Shown here piece after piece: positions 37,024 through 49,679 of a stretch of DNA of 64,000 nt. The stretch lies in NCBI GenBank assembly GCA_037974665.1, contig CM075773.1:31568853-31632852 (forward strand). Direction: 5' to 3'. The stretch comes from Ehretia macrophylla (taxonomy: Eukaryota > Streptophyta > Magnoliopsida > Boraginales > Ehretiaceae). Position numbers and translations under genes: made by a program. The stretch's first letter is position 1. Each line of letters starts with the position of its first letter. Under the pieces are notes generated by a model. That model saw nothing but the letters and a program-made list of their open reading frames with translations. It made no database searches and was not told where the DNA came from.

Positions 37024-37447
37024 AAATTTTATAAACGGTTCTCATTGCTTTCACTCATTTTTAATTTTGTTCTTATTATTTCAAAATTGACGCATTTAGT
37101 CCCTAGAGATTGTAAAAAAATTCAATTCAATTTAACACTTAATGTTTACACTTTCTTTCAATTTAGTCATCATTGTCTTAAAAGTAACGTATTTAGTCTT
37201 CAAAATTTGCAAAAAAAAAATTTAGTTTAATCCCTGCAATATGTTACGTACCTAGCTAAACATAAAACTTTTTGGACTAAATTGAAACTTTTGTAAGCTT
37301 TGGGGACTAAGTACATTATTTTTGTGACAATAAGGATAAAATTGAAAAAAATATAAACATAAGGGACTAAACTCGTTACTTTTAAAATAATAAGGACGAA
37401 AATGAAAAAAAAAAAATTATCAACATTAATGAATATTTGTGAAATTT
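37024..37447. mobile_element. Fold-back MITE, copy B
   Basis: Left arm reads ATTTTGTTCTTATTATTTCA then GCATTTAGTCCCTAGAG; right arm contains the complements GGGACTAAACTCGTTAC and AATAATAAGGACGAAAATG. Centre near 37240. Same building units as copies A and C. I could not define a target duplication, so edges are approximate. Confidence 0.6.
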
Positions 37448-39339
37448 GTCTATATCTCATTACCAAATGACAATTCATTTTGTTTGAATTCAACTTTGAC
37501 AAAAGTTTTTTGGTGGCTAGCAAAGGGTACCAAGAAATCATCACACATGATCAGCCAATGTACTGACTCTAGTCATAAAAATGTTGGCCCGAAAACTTGC
37601 AGAACTTAAGCTGACATATCTGTACTACAGTTTCAGGGGAAAAAAATAGTTGACAGATGGATATGGAAGATATCTTGTCATATATATCATTGACATTGTC
37701 CAATTAAAGACGCTCAGGCTAAAGAGGAATCCATGGAGCAGAGATGCTATGCTGATGTTGACTCTACTAAAGCAATAAAGAGGGGGTGGTGAGACCAACA
37801 AATTAAGGCATTAAATGCATGGTAATGTATGATCGATGCCTCAGCTTCTGCAACTGATGACACAATGAAGAGAAGCGGGTCACCACTCAACCCCCTCAGG
37901 CTTGTCAGCCTTCTTGTCGTCGTCGATGGATGACCTTTTCAATTTTCTCAACTGTCCTCGTGCAACAGGCATAAAATGAACATGGAACAACGTCATCAAT
38001 CCATGGGTTGAAGTTTTCCTTTGTTTTTGGTTAAAACCCTAGCTAGTTGAAGATTGAAACATTCAGATATGTAGGAAAAACAAATTTACCTAGATCATTT
38101 AGCCAAAAAAAGAAAAACAAGTTTACCTAAAAGCATGTCTCTTTCGAAATCGTGATATTTTATGATATCAAATTATCCGAAGATAAACGGATCTCGACAA
38201 TGTGAAGACTTGTACATCCACAAGAATGAAGAAGTTCTTCAGATATATATATATCCTAAGTACAAAATTACAAGCAAATTAAATACATTGTGAAGAGACT
38301 ATTAGCTAGCAGTTATAACATATATATGCATATATGGATACATCTGAAGAGAAAATTTGCTAGGATTCCAGCTCAATATTCTGTATTATTCCAAACTGAC
38401 TCAAATTAAAACTGCAGGACCTGTATAAGATCAAGATTAGGGTTCATGATGATGTGAGCATTCAATCAGTTGGTAATGGCTTGCTTTTTCTTTATTATAT
38501 GTATTGTACGTACCCTTAAACAATATTATTCTGTCACGTTTCTTCAAGCAAATAGTATACAGACGCCAGCTTTACAAAGGTGTGTGAATGAATGTATTCA
38601 TATTTAAGTAAAAATGTAAAGGAATGCACCATAAAAAAAAATAAAAAATAAATAAAAAAAAGTGGAACAGCTGCTGGTAGATGACTTAATTAGTACAAGA
38701 GAATATGATTAAGCTTCACAAAACACGCTTGAAGAAGTCATGCATAACATGGATATGACTTAATACCAATGTGTTTATCATCAAGAAACAGCTTATATAT
38801 GTATAACTAGACAACGTTTTTATCATTCGAGTGATCAGTGGGTGGTGTACATGCCAGAATTAAGACATCATGCATGCTGACAACCATAACAAACAAAATA
38901 ATGACATAATAACCTGCAAGTTTCATATATAAATCAAGAAAGGTTGTGCTAAATTCACAGTAGTGGAACCATGCACCATTACCGCACAAGTACAGCAGGT
39001 TAATTAGAGCCAAATTTTTTTATAAAAAAAAAAAAAAAGAACAAGTAAAGATTAACCGTGTGATCTGACATTAACATAACATATCATATAGAAAGCTTCC
39101 TAATATATTCTCAGATGCGCACAGTGAAACCCTAATAAGATCAAAGGTTACTGAAAAAGAGAAAGAGTGTAAAAATATCATCTTGACATTTGTAAAGTCA
39201 ATCGAGGAAAAGGCTTGCAGATCAGCTAAGAGCAGAAAAGGACAGGGTAGATATATGCTTCTAGCCATCATCACAAAAATCAGCTTAATCGATTTAGTCT
39301 GACGACAAAAGTAAAGTGCAGCACAAAATCACAAAATTG

Positions 39340-39375
<36 letters not shown>

Positions 39376-39635
39376 TAAAACAATTACAAAGAGTAATGAT
39401 GTAACAATTATACTATCCTCTATTTCTGTGACACAAAAGTTGGACGTCAAGATTTTCATCATTGCTCCAATCTGCACTTGCCCAAAGATCTCAAGATATC
39501 CATCATTACTCCAATCTGCACTACAAAAAGTCAAAATAGCCTGGAAAAGCACATATATGGTTCATATATAGTTGAACAGAGCGCACCTTTTATGACATCC
39601 TTATTCATGGATCCAGTGTAAATGTCAACAGGAAG
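37448..39635. other. Region downstream of MIR166 (on its strand), no protein gene
   Basis: No recognisable coding frame. 37700-38000 is less AT-biased than its surroundings and includes CTTGTCGTCGTCGATGG, but I cannot assign it. TA runs near 38244 and 39351-39371; A runs near 38633 and 39027. Part may be primary MIR166 transcript. Confidence 0.4.
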
Positions 39636-39645
39636 CAACAATTGG

Positions 39646-39666
39646 GGGGAATGAAGCCTGGTCCGA
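39646..39666 (-). ncRNA. miR166: Mature miR166 (3' arm)
   Basis: Exact 21-nt match to the canonical plant miR166 sequence beginning TCGGACCAGG, on the minus strand. Confidence 0.96.
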
Positions 39667-39769
39667 GGCACTAACACATGATTCATGACACATAGATCCA
39701 TTAATGACAATATTTGAGATGATATATATATATTAATCATCTGCGGCATAAAGATCTAGCAGCTGGTAG

Positions 39770-39790
39770 CCTCGAGCCAGACAACATTCC
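39770..39790 (-). ncRNA. miR166 star (5' arm)
   Basis: 21 nt beginning GGAATGTTGTCTGG on the minus strand, matching the usual miR165/166 passenger strand. Confidence 0.9.
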
Positions 39791-39800
39791 CCTCAAACCA

Positions 39801-40572
<772 letters not shown>

Positions 40573-41088
40573 GGAAAATTTTCATATTTAGTCCCTATTG
40601 TTTACAAAATATTTCAGTTTAGTTCCTATTGTTTAAAATATATCGATTTAGTCCCTATTATTTTACCAAAAATTTTAATTTCGTCTCTGTTGTTTAAAAT
40701 ATTTCAATTTAGCCCCTATTGTTTCTCAAAAAAAATTAATTTCGTCCCTATTATTTTCAAAAAGTTTCAAATTCGTCCCTATTATTTTCAAAAAGTTTCA
40801 AATTCGTCCCTATTATTCAAGGACTAAATTGAAATTTTTTGAGAAACAATAGGGACGAATTTGAAACTTTTTAAAAATAATAAGGACGAAATTGAAACTT
40901 TTGAGAAACAATAAGGACGAAATTGAAACTTTTGAAAAACAATAAAGACGAAATTGAGAAATTCTAAACAATAGGAACGGAATTAAAACTTTTAAGAAAA
41001 TAATAAGAACTAAATTGAGCTATTTTAAATAATAGGGACTAAACTGAATTTTTTTATATATAATAAAGACTAAATATGAAATTTTCCC
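40573..41088. mobile_element. Fold-back MULE-like MITE, copy C
   Basis: A 516-bp palindrome centred near 40820. Left outer GGAAAATTTTCATATTTAGT mirrors right outer ACTAAATATGAAATTTTCCC. Arms are multiple degenerate copies of a roughly 35-bp unit (TTTAGTCCCTATTGTTT with TTTCAA spacers). Flanks TATACGAAA (40564-40572) and TATAAGAAA (41089-41097) are a 9-bp duplication with one mismatch. Confidence 0.85.
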
Positions 41089-41097
41089 TATAAGAAA

Positions 41098-43014
41098 TTT
41101 ATTTCTGAGCCACAATTTTTATCGCCGTATAGCTCTGGGAAAAGGAATTTCAACCCTAACAATAAAGATACTAGCTAGTGATTAATTATAATTGTGACGA
41201 AATTGATTGGCGCAAGAGTACTAATGCTCGTTTGTGTAGTTGAATATCGTGGGTAATATTGTAATTATGTGCACATTGCAATAAATGTGTCACATGAAAA
41301 AGGGGACCCTCGTGCAGAGCGTAACTTCATTTTCTAAGCTCGGTCGGGGTATAGTAATTAAAGAAGACACCATATATAGACAGAAGGACATTTTCAACAA
41401 ATTGTGATCTTCCCTTTCTAATTCATAGGATTTATTTATCACCCCATTTTGGGAGAGATGTTCACCTTTTTTCGGTTCATAACATTAATAATAATGAAAT
41501 AATAATACAAAAAGATATGGTCATACTATTTATTTTCAATAGTGGGATGATTGTTGCCGAGAAAAGAGATTTAATATAGGGTGAAGATAGATCAGTACGT
41601 ATAGATAGATCGAGTCAAACTAAGAGTGGATATATATTATGTATACGTAGTACGTCAACTTCTAGCCCTTGGGCAGGAATGGAAGTAATTAAAGTGTAGA
41701 GGGTTTCAATCCCTCCACATTAAAGTTGTTTGTGTATTGACCAAAAAGACTTCATCCAATTCTTATATATATCTGAATTAAATTCAATTTTTTCAAGGAC
41801 GAAGAAAGGTGTTATCTATTTACTTCTCTTTCTCGCATACCAAACAATTATAGTCTTAGGGATAGCCGTTGTTGGCCAACCTTATCTACCTTATATGGTT
41901 AAGCATATATTATTTCATATACTAGTCGTAATATTTGAAGAATTAGTTCATATTTACACCATGCATGCTATATATGAATCACATGCGTTCAAATTTCTAT
42001 ATTGAACTGAAATCTTATGGAGAAACCATCAGACCAAATTTCTAAATTGCTAACACAACAATGTTTACCATCAACCACAGAAAGAAAAAAAAAAAAAAAA
42101 AAAACAAGAATGTTTACCTCTATCTCTCTCGATTCGGTATGAATGTTGTTACCATACAATTAGATATAGCCAGTTCTCAACAACAAAAATCCACGACGAA
42201 TTTTTTATCATGTGCCCTTTTCAAGAAGATTGACCTAACCCACTCCACAAACACAAACTCACCCTTGATTTTGGCACCCCCTTGTCACTCTAATTGTTTA
42301 ATTTTTAAAATATGATCATTCCAAAGATCGATTAACTAGGTATTTGCTCTATTAATATGATTCTTATTTTAGATGTAAGAAGTCTCAATATTAACTTTTT
42401 AGATATTCAATATATTTTAAAAGTGATGTATATTGGTTGAGATCTCCTTTTGAAAAGAAAAAAAATAGACCTTACTTATTTCTATGACCATAGCATCTTG
42501 TGATTGTTAAAGATTCCATTTATCAATGGGAAAATGATTTGCTTTTATCACCTAGCTAAAAGTAAAGCCAGCAAAAGGTGCATGGAGTAGTTGAAAAGCG
42601 GAAAAGCAAGCTCGCTTTAATTTCGTGTAAAGCTTTTCTCAAAAACCAAAGTGGAACTTTGATTAATTTTAAGATTTTGAAGAGATAAGATTCTTTTTCA
42701 GACGACAAAAGAAAGTAGAAAATTAGATTCATAAGCCTAACGTTGTAAGTCATTGATGTTACAAAGTACAGACAAAGGGATACGTTGAATTTCGTGTGTG
42801 CGCCTTTTAGACTAGAGTCTAATTTTAGGTATTTGAAAATTTGAGCAACTTTTGGTTGTATGTTAGTGTTAGGCGTTTTTTGTTTGTTTAAGAATAACAC
42901 ACGTTTAATTATATATCTATTTGTTGATGCCAGATAACTCAATTAATGATTTTCAAATAAATACTCCTAATCAATCTATCAAATTCTGGAGCCTGTCTTT
43001 GCCAATAGCCACTA
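41098..43014. other. Intergenic region without supported gene
   Basis: AT-rich; A run at 42088-42104. Frames at 41730-42005 and 42556-42942 carry no recognised motif. Confidence 0.5.
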
Positions 43015-43019
43015 AAGGT

Positions 43020-43210
43020 TGTCGAAATAAAAACATGATATAAGAGAGCATGAAACTTGTATATGATTTATCAGAAAGGTGTATTACAAAGGTATACAAC
43101 ATGCCTATAAATAGGCTTAAGACTACTTGGTGTCCAAGACACCTATATATGGTAAGTAGTAGTACAATAGTAGTACAATCGAATAGTACAACTGTACAAC
43201 AATGTTAACA
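43020..43210 (-). repeat. Copia 3' LTR
   Basis: 191 bp bounded by TGTTAAC...TTCGACA on the element strand. It lacks the 9-bp deletion seen in the partner LTR around the AGTACAATAGTAGTACAATC stretch. Confidence 0.95.
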
Positions 43211-43222
43211 CCCCCCCTCAAA
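43211..43222 (-). other. Copia polypurine tract
   Basis: TTTGAGGGGGGG directly abutting the 3' LTR, the plus-strand primer site. Confidence 0.85.
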
Positions 43223-43223
43223 C

Positions 43224-46200
43224 TCAAGGTGGTGTGAATGACACGAGCTTGAGGTTGGAGATCAAATCCTGAAGACGGCCCGGGGGATGAGCTTTAGTAA
43301 AGAGATCTGCAAGCTGGGCAGCAGAAGGCGTGTAGTGGAGTTTCGTAGTGCCCTGAACAACATGTTGACGAATGAAATGGCAATCACACTCGATGTGGCG
43401 AGTGCGCTCGTGAAAAACATCATTGTGAGCAATCTGGATGGCACTCTGATTATCACAATGAAGTACTGTACCCTGAGGTTGAGAAACACCCATATCAGCA
43501 AGAAGCCACCGAAGCCAAATAACCTCTTGAGTAGCATCCGCAAGAGCACGATATTCAGCTTCAGTACTGGAACGAGCAACAACAGTTTGCTTTTTACTGC
43601 GCCAGGAAAGGAGAGAGTCACCAAGAAGGAAGCAGTACCCTGTCACAGAGCGACGATCGGTAGGATCACCAGCCCAATCGGCATCAGAATATCCATGGAG
43701 AACTAAGGAGGAGTTGACAGAGAAGAAGAGACCATGGAATAAGGTGCCTTTCAAGTAACGAAGTATACGAAGGACTGCAGCATAATGAGAAGTACGAGGA
43801 GCAGACATAAACTGACTGACCAAATGAACGGCATATGCAATATCAGGTCGAGTAACTGTGAGATAAATAAGACTGCCAACCAACTGACGGTACAGAGATG
43901 CATCTGGAAGAGGTGTCCCATCCATAGGAGTGAGGCGAATATTAGGATCTAGAGGAGTAGAAGCAGTCTTACTGTCTGTGAGACCTGCACGAGCAAGAAG
44001 ATCAGTGGAATACTTGGCCTGAGAAAGATAATATCCACTCGAATCGGAGGAGATTTCAATGCCCAAGAAATAACTAAGAATGCCAAGATCTTTCATCTCA
44101 AAATGTTGACTCAGAAACTGCTTGAGATCTGAAATACCAATCAAGTCATCACCAGTAATAATCATATCATCGACATACAGGAGCAACAAAATCATACCTG
44201 AACTAGAATGACGAATGAAAAGTGCAGAATCATGGTTACTAGAGATGAAACCAAAATCTGTGATAACTGAGCTAAACTTTGAGAACCAGGCACGCGGAGC
44301 TTGTTTGAGACCATAGAGAGCACGACGGAGCCGGCACACCTTATGAGGCGGATGATGATACCCTGGAAGAGGTTTCATGAAAACTTCCTCTGTAAGATCC
44401 CCATTAAGAAATGCATTTTTAACATCCATCTGAAATAACTTCCACTGTCTAACAGCCGCAACAACAATGAGTGTCCGAACAGAAGTGAGACGAGCAACAG
44501 GGGCAAATGTTTCTTCATAATCAATACCATACTCTTGAGTAAAACCCTTGGCTACTAAATGAGCCTTATACCTTTCAACGGAACCATCAGACCGAGTCTT
44601 AATTTTGTATACCCATTTGCAACCCATAGCATTTTTCCCGGAAGGTAGATCGACCAAATCCCAGGTATATTTATCTTCCAAGGCCTGCAATTCATCAACC
44701 ATAGCTTGCTGCCATAAAGGGTCAGAACGTGACTCACGATAGGTTTGAGGCTCATGAAGTGAAAGAATAGAGGCGAAACAATAATAATCAAGAAGACGGG
44801 GAGGAACAGATCTTACCCTGGTAGAGCGACGTAGAGAAGACTCAGGACAAGACTTGTCATCAGGCAAGGACTCATCAGAGGGGATAGTCTCTTCAGGAAG
44901 AGCCGTATCGGGTGCGGACTGAATGCTTGCATCTGTACTTGTGTCTGGACCTGTGTCACTGTCATCATAAGAAAATAAAGAGAGAGAAGAATCGGTAAAA
45001 TATGGGGTAGAAGGAGCATGCAGGAGAGAAAATGAGGATATTGAGGCAAACATCTTATTTTCCCAAAATATTACATGACGAGAGATACGAAGGCGTTTTG
45101 AGATTGGATCCCAACATCGATAACCCTTATGTTCAATACCATAACCCAAGAAACAACAGAGGCGGGATCGAGGCTCAAGTTTAGTACGCTCATGTAGGGG
45201 AAGCAAGACAAAACATGAACATCCAAAGATACGAAGATGATCATAAATAGGTGGATGACCATATAGACGTTCATAAGGGGTAAGATTATGGATTATAGGA
45301 GATGAGAGGCGGTTGATGGTGTGGACAGCAGTAAGAGCAGCTTCTCCCCAGAAGCGCTCAGGACAAGAAGCAGAGATGAGGAATGTGCGAGTGATATCAA
45401 GAATATGTCTGTGTTTACGTTCAGCCCGCCCATTTTGTTGAGAGGTGTATGGACAAGATCAATGTGAAATAGTGCCATGTTGACGAAGAAGAGCTAGAAT
45501 AAAGGACTCTTTATATTCCATGGCATTATCTGCATGGAGGACCTTAATACGTTGTGAGAATTGAGTGTAAACCATAGCAGTAAATTCAGAATAAATACGA
45601 GGCAACTCAGATTTATGATGCATGAGATATAGCCATGTAAAGCGAGAATAGTCATCAACAAAGATCACAAAGTACCGAGATCCCCCCATGGTGGGTGTAG
45701 GAGAGGGTCCCCAAATGTCAGAGTTGATTAAATCAAAACAGGCTGAAGATAAAGAGTCACTATTATTAAATGGTAAAGCAGATTGTTTGCCAAGTTAACA
45801 AGATAAGCAATCAAAAGTATCCAGAGAAACTTGTCCTAAGGAGCCTCTAGAGGCCAAATGTTTAAGTTTGTCGATAGAGGCATGACCTAATCTAGAATGC
45901 CATAAATGGAGAGAAGAAGAGGCTGGGGAGGTGGTGACTGATGCAGCAGTGCGAAGATGAGGCGGAAGACAGAGATGAACAAGCTCAAACAGTCTCCGAA
46001 CTTTACGGCCTATCCCAAGAACCTGTCCCGTCTGAGGATCCTGTACACGACAACCAGACATAGAAAAGGTGACGATTAGACCAAGCTCACATAATTGACC
46101 GACATAAATAAGGCTAAGGGTAAGGTTAGGGACAAGGTAAGTATTTGGAAAGGAAGCATGAGACGTAGAGACAGATCCTATGTGACTGACAGGTATGGAA

Positions 46201-47308
46201 GTGCCATCAGCAATACAAATGGAAGGGACAGACGAGTTAATGAGTTTATTGGTAAGACTATGGGCATCAAATGTCATATGGTTAGAACATGCAGAATCGA
46301 AATACCATGAGGACTTACCAGATGCAGCTGAGAGTGAAGTGGAAGGAGTATGACTAGTTAAAACCTGTTTAAGGATATCCTGAAGGTCAGCAACTGAGAT
46401 GGATGAAGAAGATGGGTCGTGGTGAGGAGTGGGAGAATCCTCTGCAGTAGTGGTGGCAGCAGAAGTGGCTGAAGTACTTGGGGCTTTGAAAGGACCACCT
46501 TTTGGTCGATTTCCTTGTGAATTTCTGTTAGGATTGCGAAAGCAGTCACTCTGATAATGACCAGGACCAGTTTTCTTACAAAAGGGACAAGTCCGATTTG
46601 GGCAGTTCAGAACCACATGACCAAGAAGATGACAATATTTGCATTCTTGAGAGGCTTGATTCTTTTTCGGAGCATGATTAGGGGTAGCAAGTACAATATC
46701 AGAAGACCGAGATTTACGAGAGTGAAGCCGAGTTTCTTCTGAGATAAGCTCTTGAACAGCTTGGTCAAGTGTAGGAAATGGGCTGCGATGAAGCAAGGAT
46801 GCACGAACAGGTTCAAAATCATCATGAAGGGCCATGAGAAACTGCACAAGACGGCTACGATCTCTCCAAGTTTCAAATTTAATAGCATCTTCGTTACAAT
46901 CCCAACTTGGCTCCGAGGCGGTAAGTTGATCCCAAATAGCGTGCATCTGTGACAGAAAGTTATTAATAGATTGCCCGGTTTCTTGCCGCATGCAGTGGCT
47001 AGCTGGTATTGATGGGCCCCTTCTGCAGCAGAATATCTTTTTGAAAGAAAGTCCCAGACTGCCTTTGTTGTGTCGAAGCATTCAAACTGAAGACTGATGG
47101 AGGTAACCGAGGTGTTACGAAACCAAGTAATAATTTGATGATTTTTGTTATCCCATTCTTCAAAGCGCTCAGCAAACTTATCTTCTGACTCCCCTGCTTT
47201 TTGTGTTGGTTCCTTAAGATCACCAGTGACAATTCTCCACAATTTTTGACCTTTGAGGAAGCTAGTCATTGCTTGAGCCCAAGGTACGTAGTTGGATCCC
47301 TCCAACAA
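43224..47308 (-). pseudogene. Ty1/copia gag-pol polyprotein, inactivated
   Basis: Gag begins near 47308 (GSNYVPWAQAMTSFLKG). A frameshift lies near 46990. Then follow a zinc knuckle CKYCHLLGHVVLNC (CX2CX4HX4C), protease YFDSACSNHM, and the GAG-pre-integrase LWHSRLGHASIDKLK. An in-frame stop sits near 45796, then integrase core FVDDYSRFTWLY, a second in-frame stop near 45460, and an open 660-codon stretch 45206-43224. That stretch has the reverse transcriptase (GCKWVYKIK, FQMDVKNAFLNGDL, LLYVDDMI with the YVDD catalytic pair) and the RNase H region (SWRSKKQTVVARSSTEAEY, HCDNQSAIQIAHN). The 660-codon part is intact but cannot be made as a polyprotein because of the upstream lesions. Confidence 0.95.
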
Positions 47309-47701
47309 AAAAGAGATTGGTTATGAAACATCCCCACGTTCCATTATATGGCCAAAACTGAATTTTAGAGTGAGAATCTCAAAAAACATACCGCAAAAAT
47401 GAATTCAGAGCACTGAGAAACCCTAGGAAGGGTCTGGTCAATCTTTTTTTTTTTTTTTTTTCAAAACAGCGGCGGAACTTCAACCGGCGCGTGGGGGCGC
47501 GTGCGGGACCGGATGGCAATGATTTTGGTGGTATTGGAAAGCTTGTGACGAGGCCTTTTTGATGGTGTAGCGCGTGTGGCAAGAGGGTGCAAAAACTGAG
47601 GTAAAAACGTACCTGAACAGATCCGCTTGGTTAAGGAATTTAATACTTTTTGTGATGGTTTTGAAACGATGAGGACAGTGGCACAGGCTACCAGGATGGT
47701 A

Positions 47702-47713
47702 GCTCTGATACCA
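47702..47713 (-). other. Copia primer-binding site
   Basis: TGGTATCAGAGC on the element strand, complementary to initiator methionine tRNA, starting immediately after the 5' LTR. Confidence 0.95.
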
Positions 47714-47895
47714 TGTCGAAATAGAAACAAGACATAAGAGAACACGAAGTTTGTATATGATTTATCAGAAAGGTGTATATTATAAAGGTATACAACATGC
47801 CTATATATAGGCTTAAGACTACTTGGTGCCCAAGACACCTATATATGGTAAGGAGTAGTACAAACGAAGAGTACAACTGTACAACAAAGGTAACA
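47714..47895 (-). repeat. Copia 5' LTR
   Basis: 182 bp bounded by TGTTACC...TTTCGACA on the element strand, next to the primer-binding site. Confidence 0.95.
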
Positions 47896-48149
47896 AAGGT
47901 GAAGTACACAACTAGTTTTCAAAACTTTTAATGCATGATATCACAATAATCGAGTTCATGATCATTTTGATGCATGTGAAGAAATTAATTTTACGTAGTT
48001 TTTCTTAATGCGGTCAAGAAACCCATAAACTGTTCATTCTAAGATATCATCTACTTATTGTCGAGAAAGAAAAAGTCCATCTACCTAAAAATATTGTATA
48101 GAGTTCAGATAAAGAACTCACGTGATGTCGAAATTTTAGATTCTAAAGC

Positions 48150-48780
48150 AGTGCACTGTATCAGGGCAATTTTCTATCCAACCTCAATTGTAGAAGGGGT
48201 GATGATAAATTTATAAGTGTGAGAGAAAGTCTTACCTCATAAATTTTAGTTTTTTGGGGTTGAGAAGGGTCAACACCACCTAATACTAGTAAAAAACCTA
48301 AGGTTTTAACAAATCTCCAATTGATTCGGAAGACACTGGGTTGATGATCATAAGCCAACCCAAGGTCCGATGTGTGGGGGAGAGATTGTTGGATTATCCG
48401 ATATCCATTATCTAAGGGTCTAGTGGTCAATTTACAAGTGAGATAGAAAGTCTCACCTCATGAGCTAGGTTTTAGGGTCGAGAAGGCCTAAGACCACCAA
48501 ATACTAGTGTCAAAGTCTAAAGTTTTACCAAATCTTCAGTTAATTTGCGAAAGACTGAGAGATGAAGAGCCTACCCATTACCTGATGTGTGAGGGAGAGA
48601 TTGTTGGGTTATCCAATATCGGTTGTGGAAAGGCTAGTTATTACTTTATAAGTATAAGTGGGAGCTTCACTTCATAAGATAATTTTTGAAGTTGAGAAGG
48701 TCCAAGACTATCTAAAACTAATATTAGAGCCCAAAATTTCAAAAAATCTCTAGTTGATTAGGGAGATATTGACTTGATAC
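48150..48780. repeat. Tandem TRIM-like units, about 215 bp each
   Basis: Three degenerate head-to-tail units. Units two and three begin TGTTGG(A/G)TTATCC at 48387 and 48602 (period 215); unit one begins about 48167 in decayed form. Each holds the LTR-like words CTCACCTCATGAGC and GAGAAGGCC-like text and ends with a purine-rich GATGTGTGGGGGAGAGA, like a polypurine tract. Weak relics of a TATCAGAGCC-type primer site occur. Unit three is split by the composite insertion and resumes at 54803. TRIM elements are non-coding mini LTR-retrotransposons; the label is by structure. Confidence 0.65.
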
Positions 48781-49234
48781 TGTAATGATCCTACATCGGA
48801 ATCTCACCCTTACAAGGGGTACTTCTTAAGTACAAGTGGTTCTCCCATCTAACAGACTAGTCTTTTGGGATGGGCTATTCCTTTGAGCTTAAGTTGTTAC
48901 ATTATTGGGCATATTTTGTTACTTTGATGCCTTCGTTGAGAGTGGCCTCCATAGCGGGTCGACTATAGGCTAGATTAAGGTGTGGTAAGTGTTGCACTGA
49001 ATACTGATAGGTGGGTGCAGCCGCCAAAAAAAAAAAAAAAAGGGCTACCGTTGGATCAGTGTTGATAGGCTAGCTCGACATGAACGTCAGCTCTTAATTT
49101 AAGGGGGATGGAATATAATGATCCCACATCGGAATCTCATTCTCACAATGGGTGCTTCTTAAGTACAAGGGGTGCTCCTACCTAACAGACTAGTCTTTTG
49201 GGATGGGCTCTTCCTTTGGGCTTAAGTTGTTACA
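48781..49234 (+). mobile_element. Second TRIM-like mini element with 121-bp LTRs
   Basis: Two direct repeats of equal length, 48781-48901 and 49114-49234, start TGTAATGATCCTACATCGG / TATAATGATCCCACATCGG and end AAGTTGTTACA. The 212-bp internal part ends in a purine-rich AAGGGGGATGGAA before the second repeat. The 30 bases after the second repeat (TTCTTGGGCTTATTTTGTTA) copy the start of the internal part, so this was a longer tandem LTR-internal-LTR chain, cut by the gypsy element. Confidence 0.75.
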
Positions 49235-49264
49235 TTCTTGGGCTTATTTTGTTACTTTGGTGAA

Positions 49265-49678
49265 TGTGATGAACGATCCTGATGCTTCATAGGTAGAGAT
49301 GCCCAAGGAAGATTCTAGCACAAATGCGGTTATGCTTCAGCACATGATTAACACACCGCAGCTGGGCAAAGGGCTCAATCACAAGTCATCACCAAAATAC
49401 CTTAATCAGTTGGTTACTAAATGAGAGCAACGTGACTAAAGTAGTATAAAGTGATCGATAAGCTCAATAGAAAGGGGATCATAAAATTGTTATAGAAATC
49501 TCTCAAAACACTTATCTCTTTCTCTCTTCTTGGAGTTAGCCAATTACTCAAAATATTGGTGTTATCTTTGTAATCCTGCTTTAATCTTCCTGTCAATTGC
49601 AATACAATCAGCTCCACTTCCTTTTAATTCTCTGCTTTCCAGTAGTGATTAAGCTTTTCTCTTAGTTTGATCATTACA
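49265..49678 (+). repeat. Gypsy 5' LTR
   Basis: 414 bp, TG...CA. Partner of 54389-54802. Includes TTGCAATACAATCAGCTC and the run TAAAGTAGTATAAAGTGATC that may be the core promoter. Confidence 0.93.
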
Positions 49679-49679
49679 A

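Larger units (their letters stand above)
39636..39800 (-). ncRNA. MIR166: MIR166 precursor hairpin
   Basis: On the minus strand the 5' arm (39770-39790) is exactly GGAATGTTGTCTGGCTCGAG plus G, the well-known miR166 star, and the 3' arm (39646-39666) is TCGGACCAGGCTTCATTCCC plus C, the canonical 21-nt miR166. They are separated by a loop of 103 nt, usual for plant MIR166 genes, and the stem continues outward (GAGGGGAATG with CATTCCCCCC). miR166 directs cleavage of HD-Zip III mRNAs and sets leaf polarity, vascular and meristem identity. No target HD-Zip III gene is in the window; the HD-Zip I gene at 57984 lacks the START-domain target site. The primary transcript probably starts near or beyond 40000, next to the CT/TA microsatellite. 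Confidence 0.96.
43020..47895 (-). mobile_element. Ty1/copia LTR retrotransposon, full structure, broken coding region
   Basis: 4876 bp with both LTRs, a primer-binding site, a polypurine tract and a perfect 5-bp target duplication AAGGT (43015-43019 and 47896-47900). Gag, protease, integrase, reverse transcriptase and RNase H appear in copia order on the minus strand. The two LTRs differ by several indels (191 versus 182 bp), so insertion is not very recent. Confidence 0.97.

Noticed and set aside
47379-47838. Open frames between copia gag and its 5' LTR
   Set aside because: They lie in the untranslated leader and LTR; no gag homology in those frames.
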